Assembly: GCA_947302895.1 (NCBI GenBank)
Contig: CAMYWU010000002.1
Location: 1-24,204 of the forward strand
Source: an uncultured Clostridia bacterium
GTDB taxonomy: Bacteria > Bacillota > Clostridia > Oscillospirales > Acutalibacteraceae
DNA length: 24,204 bases
Reading direction: 5' to 3'
Of the stretch, positions 6,436 through 13,052 are shown piece after piece. Each line of letters opens with the position of its first letter. Within the stretch, counting starts at the first letter, position 1. A model generated the notes under the pieces. It made no database searches, was not told the origin of the DNA, and saw only the letters and a program-made list of their open reading frames with translations. A program made the position numbers and the translations under genes.

Positions 6436-6717
6436 ATGAACGAAGAAAGAGCTTATGATTTAGCGGAGCTGTTTAAGGCGTTTTCGGATTCAACAAGGGT
6501 TAAAATATTGCTTGCTCTTTTTGAAGGAGAGCTCAATGTTTCACAGCTCGTTGAAGAAATCGGCGCAACTCAGACAGCGGTTTCCCATCAGCTGAGGTCG
6601 CTTAAGGCAAGCCATCTTGTAAGATGCAGAAGGGATGGAAAAAATATGTTTTATTCCCTTGCCGATGACCATGTTAAAATCATTATGGACTGTGCGATTG
6701 AGCATATTGAGGAGTAA
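6436..6717 (+). CDS. ArsR/SmtB-family metal-sensing repressor (Zn/Cd/Co type)
   Basis: A 93-residue winged-helix repressor. ATG 6436 follows AGGAG at 6422-6426. The helix-turn-helix is at about residues 33-58 (LNVSQLVEEIGATQTAVSHQLRSLKAS), followed by the wing CRRDGKNMFYSL. The C-terminal helix carries D77, H79, H90 and E93, with the spacing 2-11-3 that defines the alpha-5 inter-subunit site of SmtB (Asp-His-His-Glu) and CzrA. No N-terminal Cys site is seen, so Zn(II) is the likely inducer, with Co(II) possible. It is expected to release the 6319-6358 operator upon metal binding, de-repressing itself and the ATPase-like membrane protein 3 nt downstream. Confidence 0.93.
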   Translation: MNEERAYDLAELFKAFSDSTRVKILLALFEGELNVSQLVEEIGATQTAVSHQLRSLKASHLVRCRRDGKNMFYSLADDHVKIIMDCAIEHIEE

Positions 6718-6720
6718 GCT

Positions 6721-7701
6721 ATGAGCTATAAACATAAAGAACACGCTCAGGAGCATCTTCACGAGCACGATCATTCCCATAACCACGAGAATTTTGAGCA
6801 GACTAAAAAAGCGGCAATGCTGAAAATCGCCGTATCTGCGCTGTTTTTTGCGGCGGGCTACATATGCGAGGAGTTTTTTGAAGCCCCGAAGATAGTCGTT
6901 TTAATCTGCTTTATTATTTCCTATGTTTCGGTTGGATTTGAGATTGTTAAGGATGCAATTGAGGATATATTCGACGGCAAGATTTTTAACGAGTGCTTTT
7001 TGATGAGCCTTGCCTCGCTCGGCGCTTTTATAATCGGCGAATGCAGTGAGGGCTGCGCAGTTATGCTGCTGTATTCAATCGGCGAATTTATCCACGGCGC
7101 CGCAATAAGCAAGAGCAAAAAAGCAATCCGAATGATTGAAAACGAAAGGTCGGCGCCCCATATCCATGAAAAAAGCGAAAACGAAAGCTTTATTGCCGCA
7201 TTTGCAAAGGTCTACACGCCGATAATCTGTATTATTGCATTATTGGTTGTTCTTATTCCTCCTGTTTTCCTTTCGGGAAGCTGGAGAGAGTGGATATACA
7301 GGGGGCTTTCCGTTCTTGTTATCGGCTGTCCCTGCGCAATAGTTATTTCCGTTCCGCTGAGCTTTTCCTGCGCAATAGATGCCTGCACGAGAAAGGGAAT
7401 TTATATCTATCATACAAATGCGCTTGAAAGACTTTATAAAAGCGGAAATATCGACAGCGGTATTTTAATCGAAAACGAAAGTGAAGAAAAAACCGCCTTC
7501 GTTAAAAAAGCGGCGAAAAAAGCGGTTGTTATTTCAAGAGAGAATGTTGCAGTTGCAATTCTTGTTAAACTGGTTGTTTTAATCCTTGCCGTTTTTCTCA
7601 ATAAGGAGCTTCCGATGTGGCTTGCCGCTTTAAGCGATGTTGGCATTTCCTTTATTGCTATACTCAATTCACTAAGAAGCTTAAGAATAAGAGTTAAATA
7701 G
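6721..7701 (+). CDS. Catalytic-domain-less P1B-type metal ATPase membrane core
   Basis: A 326-residue protein that aligns by eye with CadA/ZntA/HMA-type Zn/Cd/Pb ATPases only in their membrane portion. It has a His-rich N-terminus (11 His within the first 25 residues) in place of an HMA domain, and about eight membrane helices: 33-50, 57-75, 90-107, 109-128, 164-186, 194-216, 273-293 and 297-318. Metal-path residues are kept: C203-P-C205 in M4, N275 and K283 in M5, and D306 in M6 (SDVG). The A domain (TGE loop) that should separate the fourth and fifth helices is replaced by about 25 residues containing HIHE. The P and N domains (DKTGT, HP, GDGxND) that should follow CPC are reduced to about 45 residues, with IDSGIL where the phospho-Asp motif would be. 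It cannot hydrolyse ATP as it stands. The frame is open and sits in a well-formed operon. It might be a passive metal channel, a partner of another ATPase, or a decaying relic. Confidence 0.88.
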   Translation: MSYKHKEHAQEHLHEHDHSHNHENFEQTKKAAMLKIAVSALFFAAGYICEEFFEAPKIVVLICFIISYVSVGFEIVKDAIEDIFDGKIFNECFLMSLASLGAFIIGECSEGCAVMLLYSIGEFIHGAAISKSKKAIRMIENERSAPHIHEKSENESFIAAFAKVYTPIICIIALLVVLIPPVFLSGSWREWIYRGLSVLVIGCPCAIVISVPLSFSCAIDACTRKGIYIYHTNALERLYKSGNIDSGILIENESEEKTAFVKKAAKKAVVISRENVAVAILVKLVVLILAVFLNKELPMWLAALSDVGISFIAILNSLRSLRIRVK

Positions 7702-7704
7702 ATT

Positions 7705-8427
7705 ATGCAGAAATTATTTATTGATTATACTCCTGAAAATATAATAACGCTTGATGGCGAACAGGCTCGGCATATTGCAAAATCGCTTCGGATGAGGGTT
7801 GGCGATATGCTGATGATAAACGATTCAAATGGCAGCGATTTCGGCTGCAAAATCGAGGAAATAACAAGGGATACGGTTACCCTTTCTGTTTGCTATAAGC
7901 AGGCAAGCAACAGCGAGCCCGCTTGCAGCGTAACAATTTATCAGGGCAATCCTAAGGGCAGCAAGCTCGAGGATATTATTCAGAAATGCGTTGAGCTCGG
8001 AGCAGTTAGAATTGTTCCTGTTTCAACAAAAAGGTGCGTCAGCCGTCCCGACGAGAAAAGCGCAAAAAAGAAAACCGAGAGATATAATAAAATCGCACTT
8101 GAAGCCGCTCAGCAAAGCGGCAGGGGAATTATTCCCGAGGTTTGCAGCCTTGTTTCGCTTAAAGAAGCACTTGAAAACGACGAAAGCCAAACAAAAATTG
8201 TTTTCTATGAGGGCGGAGGAGAGCCTCTCAGAAGTCTTGTTGGCGAGAACACACAAAGCATTTCAATTTATATCGGTCCGGAGGGCGGATTTGAAAAGGA
8301 CGAGGTTGATTTCCTTGTTTCAAACGGCGCAAAAGCCGCAACTCTCGGCAAGCGTATTTTAAGAACCCAGACCGCACCCGTTGCCGCACTTTCGGCAATT
8401 ATGCTTATAACCAATAATTTAGAATAA
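7705..8427 (+). CDS. rsmE: 16S rRNA (uracil-1498-N3)-methyltransferase RsmE
   Basis: A 240-residue protein of normal length for RsmE, which methylates N3 of U1498 in helix 44 of 16S rRNA using S-adenosylmethionine. It has an N-terminal PUA-like RNA-binding part (about 1-70, including ARHIAKSLRMRVGD) and a C-terminal SPOUT/trefoil-knot domain. The knot motifs are IYQGNPKGSKLEDIIQKCVELG, the VPVSTKRCV segment, IYIGPEGGFEKDEVDFL and TLGKRILRTQTAPVAALS. It starts 3 nt after the ATPase-like gene without a clear SD, so it is probably translated by coupling. Its link to metal resistance is probably just co-transcription. Confidence 0.96.
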   Translation: MQKLFIDYTPENIITLDGEQARHIAKSLRMRVGDMLMINDSNGSDFGCKIEEITRDTVTLSVCYKQASNSEPACSVTIYQGNPKGSKLEDIIQKCVELGAVRIVPVSTKRCVSRPDEKSAKKKTERYNKIALEAAQQSGRGIIPEVCSLVSLKEALENDESQTKIVFYEGGGEPLRSLVGENTQSISIYIGPEGGFEKDEVDFLVSNGAKAATLGKRILRTQTAPVAALSAIMLITNNLE

Positions 8428-8433
8428 AAATCG

Positions 8434-8485
8434 GAGCGCAGCGACCCGAAAACCTGCAACGCATTGCGCAAAACGAGAAACTAAT
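8434..8485. repeat. GAGCGnAGCGA module plus degenerate heptad tract H2
   Basis: GGAGCGCAGCGA (8434-8445) is followed by ACCCGAAA and then five 7-mers in register: AACCTGC, AACGCAT, TGCGCAA, AACGAGA, AACTAAT (8451-8485). The tract ends where the inverted repeat at the end of the glycosylase gene begins. The same order (module, then heptads, then inverted repeat) is seen at 22630-22697. Confidence 0.6.
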
Positions 8486-8486
8486 T

Positions 8487-8520
8487 AAAATAGCGATTTG
8501 CATTTGCAAATCGCTATTTT
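8487..8520. terminator. Inverted repeat / bidirectional terminator across the glycosylase stop codon
   Basis: AAAATAGCGATTTG (8487-8500) pairs perfectly with CAAATCGCTATTTT (8507-8520) around a CATTTG loop. It lies between the convergent rsmE and glycosylase genes. The TAG stop and last codons of the glycosylase gene (8514-8520) lie in the right arm. A/T-rich flanks on both sides make termination in both directions plausible. Confidence 0.75.
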
Positions 8521-9335
8521 AAATTATTCCTCGCCCAATGGAAAAGATATTGCTGAGCTATACCCTCAATTCCCGTAAAGCATTCGGGAAGCCCGTTCGG
8601 ATAGTATTCCATAACCCTCTTCATCCAAACATCAACCGGGAATGCGCTCAAAAAGCCAAAGCCGAACAGCAGCGCACAGTTTGCAACCTTTATTCCGACT
8701 CCGTATATATCAAGCAGAGCCTTTCTTGCTTCCTCGAGCGAGAGGCTTTTTATTTTGCTCAAATCAATATTGCCGCTTGCAACATCCTTTGCAAGCTTTT
8801 CAAGATATTTTGCTCTGTATCCTGCTCCGATTGCTTCAAAATCAGCAACGCTGAGCTCTGCAAGCCTTTCGGCAGAGGGAAAGGTATAGTTGCCGCCTCC
8901 CAAATCCTCGCCGTATGCACGGCAAAGACGGCTGATTATCAGCTTTATTCTCTTTATATTATTCTGCTGGCTGATAACAAAGGAGCAAAGCGCTTCCCAG
9001 GGTTCCTGGTTTAAAATTCTTATGCCATAGTACTCATCAATGGTTGAGGATAAAAGCTCATCTTCCTTAAGCGTCCGGCAGATTGCTTTATAATCCCTGT
9101 TTAAATCGAAATAATTAATCCAGAAGCCTTCAAATGCTTCCATAGAAGTATTATTGAAAATCAGATTGCCGTTTTCCTTTGCGATATTGAGGAAATAACC
9201 GCCTGCAACGCCGCTGTATGACCCGTCTTCCTGCTTCTCCCAGCGAAAAGCCTGTCCGCAGTCGAGCGTTAAGTCTAAATCAAGGCATTCAACACCGGAC
9301 ACAACCAACGAATTGTCGAAATTTTTTATCTCCAT
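8514..9335 (-). CDS. OGG1-type 8-oxoguanine DNA glycosylase/AP lyase
   Basis: A 273-residue protein when started at ATG 9335. The SD-like AAGAGAAG just upstream supports this over ATG 9353, which has none. It removes 8-oxoguanine from DNA in base-excision repair. The N-terminal OGG domain (about 1-100) includes LDCGQAFRW. The HhH-GPD domain carries PWEALCSFVISQQNNIKRI, the hairpin LLDIYGVGIKVANCALLFGF with the catalytic Lys of GIKVA, and PVDVWMKRVM with the catalytic Asp. This is the eukaryote-like OGG1 form common in Clostridia, not MutM. The last residues are encoded inside an inverted repeat, and the C-terminus looks complete. Confidence 0.94.
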   Translation of the reverse strand: MEIKNFDNSLVVSGVECLDLDLTLDCGQAFRWEKQEDGSYSGVAGGYFLNIAKENGNLIFNNTSMEAFEGFWINYFDLNRDYKAICRTLKEDELLSSTIDEYYGIRILNQEPWEALCSFVISQQNNIKRIKLIISRLCRAYGEDLGGGNYTFPSAERLAELSVADFEAIGAGYRAKYLEKLAKDVASGNIDLSKIKSLSLEEARKALLDIYGVGIKVANCALLFGFGFLSAFPVDVWMKRVMEYYPNGLPECFTGIEGIAQQYLFHWARNNLK

Positions 9336-9442
9336 AAAGTCTTCTCTTTTCATTCAATTTATACAAATAATTATAGCATTAATTTGTCAAGAGGGAAAGT
9401 GAAAAACAGCAATTTTCACAAAAAAATATTACTTTTTTGTAA

Positions 9443-9588
9443 TGTTGAAAACTAAGTGTAAATTGTTAAAAATATAACAGCTTTTTAACAAAAAACGGTT
9501 TTCAACACCCGAAAAACGCCATAATATAGGGATTTTTTATTAAGTTTTTAACATTTTCCACCGAGTTTTCCACAATGCCTGTTAAAAG
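9443..9588. promoter_or_regulatory. Cluster of DnaA-box-like sequences in a 406-bp AT-rich intergenic region
   Basis: The gap between the glycosylase (9335) and the next gene (9743) is AT-rich and has no coding sequence I trust. It contains TGTTGAAAA (9443), TGTTAAAAA (9464), TTTTTAACA (9482), TTTTCAACA (9499), TTTTTAACA (9545), TTTTCCACC (9554), TTTTCCACA (9566) and TGTTAAAAG (9580). The two TTTTCCAC sequences differ from the DnaA box TTATCCACA by one or two bases; the others are weaker. A further TTATCCA is at 9726. No dnaA or dnaN is nearby, so an origin role is only a possibility. Confidence 0.35.
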
Positions 9589-9742
9589 GCAGATATTACT
9601 ATTTGTTATTAAAAGTTCTTGTCAAGAAAAAATTGATGCTCAAAATATACAAAATTCGACCGATTTATTTTTGAATATTTTTGTGCGTTTTTCCAAACAC
9701 TATTTGTATAATTTAACATCATATTTATCCAAGGAGAAGAAA

Positions 9743-10009
9743 ATGCTTAAAGGAATTAACAAACAGATTTTGGAAGTTACAAACACAAACTCGCCCTATT
9801 TTGAAAAAATCATTTTTTTCGTTCGCCCAAACACCTCTGCAGTTGGCGAAAAGGCGCTTGAAAACGAGGCAAAAAAGCTCGCTTCCCAGATGAATAAGCC
9901 GCCAAAGGAGAAAAAATCCTTCAAGCAGTTTGCAAAGGGTGCGGTTTATGTTTTTCTCGGCGCAGGCGCAGGGTATGCGCTGAGCTTTCTGCTTTCCGAA
10001 ATATTATAA
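9743..10009 (+). CDS. Small membrane protein of unknown function
   Basis: An 88-residue product. ATG 9743 follows AAGGAG at 9731-9736. The N-terminal half (KQILEVTNTNSPYFEKIIFFVRP) is a compact soluble-looking segment. A charged linker rich in Lys and Glu follows, and one membrane helix (about residues 64-85) ends the protein. I recall similar small proteins in clostridial genomes but know of no function. It lies 13 nt upstream of sleB in the same direction, so the two are probably co-transcribed and may share a spore or envelope context. Confidence 0.8.
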   Translation: MLKGINKQILEVTNTNSPYFEKIIFFVRPNTSAVGEKALENEAKKLASQMNKPPKEKKSFKQFAKGAVYVFLGAGAGYALSFLLSEIL

Positions 10010-10022
10010 AGGGGTTTTATAA

Positions 10023-10700
10023 ATGAAAAAGAAGCTTAATATATTATTGGTTTTGCTGCTTGCCGTTGCAATCAGCGCAGGCAGTTGGGGAGTTTATCAA
10101 ACGGTTTTCAGGGAGGAAAGCGTTTGGGCGCTTTCAAAATTCGGCTCAACGGGCAGCGAGGTTAAGAAAATTCAAACGGTTTTAAAACGCCTTGGCTACT
10201 ATACGGGCTCTGTTGACGGAATTTACGGCAGTAAAACAAAGAAGGCGGTAACCACATTTCAAAGGGATTGCGGCTTGACTGCCGACGGTATATGCGGAAA
10301 GGTTACTCTGCTCTATCTCGGGCTTTCCGATAGCGCCTCAGGCTATTCAAACGAAGAGGTTAATTTGCTTGCAAAGGTTATTTCTGCCGAGGCAAGGGGC
10401 GAAAGCTATGAAGGGCAGGTTGCTGTTGGCGCTGTTATTCTTAACAGGGTTGCGCATCCGAGCTTTCCCGATACAATAAGCGGAGTTATCTATCAAAACG
10501 GCGCTTTCTCCTGTGTTTATGATTCAAACTGGTATCAGCCCGTTGCAGATTCCGCAAAAAGAGCCGCCCAGGATGCCCTGAACGGCTGGGACCCAACTGG
10601 CGGAGCGGTATACTATTATAATCCTGCGAAAACAAGCGATAAGTGGATACGCACACGAACGGTTGTAACTGTAATAGGAAACCACTATTTTTGCATTTAG
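10023..10700 (+). CDS. sleB: SleB-like spore cortex-lytic enzyme / cell wall hydrolase
   Basis: A 225-residue exported protein with an N-terminal signal/anchor (about 4-24), a peptidoglycan-binding type 1 domain (about 38-98: GSTGSEVKKIQTVLKRLGYYTG, DGIYGSKTKKAV) and a C-terminal Hydrolase_2 (SleB) domain (about 112-225). The probable catalytic Glu is E123 in ISAEARGE; GQVAVGAVILNR and the YYYNP segment are family-typical. SleB enzymes are lytic transglycosylases that depolymerise spore cortex muramic-delta-lactam peptidoglycan during germination. The usual partner ypeB is not next to it. Vegetative CwlJ/SleB-like hydrolases have the same architecture, so the spore role is likely but not proven. 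Confidence 0.92.
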   Translation: MKKKLNILLVLLLAVAISAGSWGVYQTVFREESVWALSKFGSTGSEVKKIQTVLKRLGYYTGSVDGIYGSKTKKAVTTFQRDCGLTADGICGKVTLLYLGLSDSASGYSNEEVNLLAKVISAEARGESYEGQVAVGAVILNRVAHPSFPDTISGVIYQNGAFSCVYDSNWYQPVADSAKRAAQDALNGWDPTGGAVYYYNPAKTSDKWIRTRTVVTVIGNHYFCI

Positions 10701-10731
10701 CAATATATCCTTAATAGAGATATATTGCAAA

Positions 10732-10777
10732 AAAAGAGCAGCACCGCAAATTTACAGAATAGCGGTGCTGCTCTTTT
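10732..10777 (+). terminator. Terminator after sleB
   Basis: AAAAGAGCAGCACCGC (10732-10747) pairs perfectly with its complement at 10762-10777, which ends in TTTT. A smaller hairpin, GCAATATATC with GATATATTGC (10700-10728), precedes it. The stem sequence resembles the terminator at 12714-12748. Confidence 0.85.
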
Positions 10778-10798
10778 GGAATATAAAACGGAGAGAAC

Positions 10799-10882
10799 AT
10801 TATCTAAATTATTGTCTAAAGCAAACAATTAGACAATAATTTAGACAATAATTAGACAATAATCAGACAATAATCAGACAAT
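10799..10882. repeat. Iteron-like 11-bp direct repeats with inverted copies
   Basis: AGACAAT occurs five times, at 10831, 10843, 10854, 10865 and 10876, with spacings of 12, 11, 11 and 11 bp, in units of the form AGACAATAATT/C. The inverse ATTGTCT is at 10811 and a degenerate ATTATCT at 10799. The array ends right at the stop codon of the AlbA_2/HATPase gene. About one helical turn between units suggests protein binding on one face, though slippage-generated repeats are also possible. Confidence 0.7.
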
Positions 10883-12588
10883 TACTTTTGTTTTGGCAAT
10901 ATCCATTTTGAGTTTTTGTTGTTTGTGCCCTCTTTTTCAATTAGACCCTTTTGTTTCATGCCATATAATATATTTCTAATTTTATTTTCTTTTTGAGAAG
11001 CACTTAGAACATCAGGAAGTTTTGTTATTATCAATTGTCTAATATCATCTTTTGTGGCAGAATTGAACTTCTTTAGGTAGTTAATAATTAACTGTCGATA
11101 GTATTCATCATCAAACGCCTTGTTTTTTACATACTGAGCTTTTTCATCAATACTATCAGCAATTTTTGCAGAAACAAAGAGGTTGGGATATTTTCCTTCA
11201 ACAAAACCCATCTTTTTCAGATATTTTGCTGCATCTCTATTAATTCTTTTGTTTTTTTGAACGCGGTCAATTAAATATACAGTTTCTAAATCCATATCTT
11301 GATTATTAAACAGAACGCGCGTATAGTTTTCGTTTATGATTCTTCCATAAACGGTTACATTTACCTGTTGCCTATATGAAAAATCATAATCGGGTAAAGG
11401 GAAATACTTTTCTTTTTGAATTCTAAAAACGCGACGAATACCCATTGATTGTGTGTCAATCATATTAAATTTAACCATTGATTCGGCTAACAACTGGTTA
11501 CGATAAAATGGAGGGTTATAGTTTTTTTGTAAAGCGACCTCGATGCTTCCGGGAAGGAAAGAACCAGGGTTGGTTAAAACAATTTCGTCTTCAAATTCGT
11601 TTAAGTAAATTCTTCCTCCTATAGAATAATCCGAATGAGCAATACAGTTATTCATTAACTCTCTCAAAAGCCACATATCATACTGGTGGGTTTCCGTTGG
11701 GAAAAGAGTTAGTTGATTTGGCATATAGCGATAAGTTAAATTCCTGATTTTTTCAAAAATCCTATCGCTAAGAGTAATAAACGGGATCTTAAATATTTCA
11801 TAGTCTTTAACATCTTTTTTTGAATCATATAATCGCCACGATGCCTCTGGAACTGAATTAAACAAATAATCAAAATATTCATTTCCAAGCAACAACATTG
11901 CGGCATTTGTAATTTTACCGTCAATTAGCAATTTGGTCTTAGTTAAAAACTCCTCGTTTGACATATTATTAATTTCTTCAGCAATATGCGGACGATTCAT
12001 TTTTTCTATATATTTTTGTCTTGCTAATAATATTGCGTTTTTATCAAGATGATCTATAGTGGCTTCAGATATTATTTGTCTGGACCAGTCTCTTTTTTCG
12101 GTACCACGAATTCTATCTAATTCTTCAATAGAAAGAGCCCCAAGAGACTCGCCGTTTCTTCCGTAATAATGGTCTTTCCAACCAGTTGGTATTCCAGCAG
12201 CAGCGGCAGGAATTTGAAACATAATAACTCGTTTTTTGCCTTTTTCGGCATTAACATAGACTTCATATATGTCAATAAAAGAAATACCACCGGTTGTGCC
12301 ATCAGAAATTTCTTGTTTCAAAGAGTCCAATCCGTTAGAATCACGATAATCAGAACCCACTATTGACTTATCTTTATTTCGTATGCCAAAAACAAGCCAT
12401 CCATACTGCAAACTTTTCAGATTCGCCTCGTTACTAATTGCAGAAAAGTATTGGCCAATTTTATCAATCTTAAAATTGTTGTTAGCCTCTTTAAACTCAA
12501 CAACCTCGTTTTCCCAATTATCTATAAGTTTGTTTAAAGTAGATAATAGTTCTGTTGAGCGTTCTGTAGAAACACCAAACAATGTCAT
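10882..12588 (-). CDS. AlbA_2 (Schlafen-type) plus GHKL-ATPase-like protein with C-terminal wHTH
   Basis: A 568-residue protein. The N-terminal AlbA_2/Schlafen-like domain (about 28-160) has ENEVVEFKEA, the GWLVFGI strand and the GRNGESLGALSIEEL end. The middle shows HATPase_c-like features (about 305-345: LLRELMNNCIAHSDY, EIVLTNPGSF), similar to the RecG-C-like region of these proteins. The C-terminal 65 residues look like a winged helix (DIRQLIITKL, IRNILYGMKQKGLIEKEG). Such proteins are usually annotated as ATP-binding or putative transcriptional regulators, and some lie in defence or mobile islands. Biochemical function is not known. Its codon use is more AT-rich than the flanking housekeeping genes, consistent with acquisition. 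ATG 12588 follows AGGAT and GGTGG. It is monocistronic, with the iteron-like array at its 3' end. Confidence 0.85.
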   Translation of the reverse strand: MTLFGVSTERSTELLSTLNKLIDNWENEVVEFKEANNNFKIDKIGQYFSAISNEANLKSLQYGWLVFGIRNKDKSIVGSDYRDSNGLDSLKQEISDGTTGGISFIDIYEVYVNAEKGKKRVIMFQIPAAAAGIPTGWKDHYYGRNGESLGALSIEELDRIRGTEKRDWSRQIISEATIDHLDKNAILLARQKYIEKMNRPHIAEEINNMSNEEFLTKTKLLIDGKITNAAMLLLGNEYFDYLFNSVPEASWRLYDSKKDVKDYEIFKIPFITLSDRIFEKIRNLTYRYMPNQLTLFPTETHQYDMWLLRELMNNCIAHSDYSIGGRIYLNEFEDEIVLTNPGSFLPGSIEVALQKNYNPPFYRNQLLAESMVKFNMIDTQSMGIRRVFRIQKEKYFPLPDYDFSYRQQVNVTVYGRIINENYTRVLFNNQDMDLETVYLIDRVQKNKRINRDAAKYLKKMGFVEGKYPNLFVSAKIADSIDEKAQYVKNKAFDDEYYRQLIINYLKKFNSATKDDIRQLIITKLPDVLSASQKENKIRNILYGMKQKGLIEKEGTNNKNSKWILPKQK

Positions 12589-12628
12589 TTATCCTGACCA
12601 CCTTATAATATAGTCCATCTATTGTATT

Positions 12629-12655
12629 ACACAAATTGTATCATACAATTTGTGT
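12629..12655. promoter_or_regulatory. Palindrome upstream of the AlbA_2/HATPase gene
   Basis: A perfect 13-bp dyad centred at 12642 (ACACAAATTGTAT and its complement around one base). On the minus strand TTGTGT in its downstream arm, followed by 17-18 nt and an ATATTAT-type -10, could be the gene's promoter, making the dyad an operator. On the + strand a T6 run follows, so terminator activity cannot be excluded. Confidence 0.5.
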
Positions 12656-12713
12656 TTTTTCAATCGAAAAGTGAAAGAATAAGATTTCTGATTGTATTTG
12701 ATTAAATGTTACA

Positions 12714-12748
12714 AATGAGCAGCATCGCAATTCCGTGATGCTGCTCAT
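12714..12748 (-). terminator. Terminator after the HTH gene
   Basis: AATGAGCAGCATC pairs with GATGCTGCTCATT around GCAATTCCGT. The stem is close in sequence to the sleB terminator (GAGCAGCA-C-CGC). The hairpin overlaps the last codon or two of the HTH gene. Confidence 0.7.
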
Positions 12749-12957
12749 TTGTTTCTTTTGGGATTATCGGTTTGACCGAGGATATAATCAATGCTGACAT
12801 TATAAAAATCTGCAAGTTTTATCAAAACTGCGGTCGGAACATCATTTTCGCCAGTTTCATATTTTGAATAACCTGTTTGCGACATACCGAGCATTTTTGC
12901 AACAGAGGTTTGATTTAAGTCCTTATCTTCTCTTAAATCTCGAATCCTGTAGAACAC
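12745..12957 (-). CDS. Small Cro/CI (XRE)-family repressor
   Basis: A 70-residue single-domain HTH_3 protein with the typical helices (IRDLREDKDLNQTSVAKMLGMSQTGYSKYETGENDVP) and the LADFYNVSIDYILG end. GTG at 12957 is chosen because GAGG lies 8 nt upstream; the other in-frame GTG at 12966 overlaps that SD. It is divergent from the secreted FN3 gene, and the region between them carries two near-identical dyads, so it probably represses that gene and itself. Ligand or signal is unknown. Confidence 0.85.
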   Translation of the reverse strand: MFYRIRDLREDKDLNQTSVAKMLGMSQTGYSKYETGENDVPTAVLIKLADFYNVSIDYILGQTDNPKRNK

Positions 12958-12983
12958 AATAATCACCTCGTTATGATTATATG

Positions 12984-13026
12984 TTAACCTGAAACAGATT
13001 ATTGACTTTTAACCTGAAATAGATTA
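12984..13026. promoter_or_regulatory. Twin operators for the HTH repressor
   Basis: TTAACCTGAAACAGATTA (12984-13001) and the same 18-mer with one change at 13009-13026, start to start 25 bp. Each is itself a near-perfect dyad (TAACCTG / CAGATTA around AAA). One lies just upstream of the -35 and the other in the spacer of the FN3 gene promoter. Confidence 0.75.
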
Positions 13027-13030
13027 AAAT
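13002..13030 (+). promoter_or_regulatory. Promoter of the secreted FN3 gene
   Basis: TTGACT (13002-13007), a 17-nt spacer and TAAAAT (13025-13030). The second operator fills the spacer, so bound repressor would block RNA polymerase. Confidence 0.75.
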
Positions 13031-13052
13031 TGAGCTGAAAGGAGATTTTATT

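Noticed and set aside
8538..9014. Open frame on the + strand opposite the DNA glycosylase
   Set aside because: It is the complement of the HhH-GPD coding region and has no promoter or recognisable domain.
9356..9400. Strong promoter for the glycosylase gene
   Set aside because: TTGACA and TATAAT are both present on the minus strand but only 9 nt apart, so they cannot form one promoter; other pairings are weak.
10799..10882. CRISPR array
   Set aside because: The units are 11-12 bp with no unique spacers and no cas genes nearby; iteron-like repeat is a better description.
12629..12660. Certain intrinsic terminator on the + strand
   Set aside because: The stem is AT-rich and there is no + strand gene ending just upstream; kept as a palindrome with operator as first guess.
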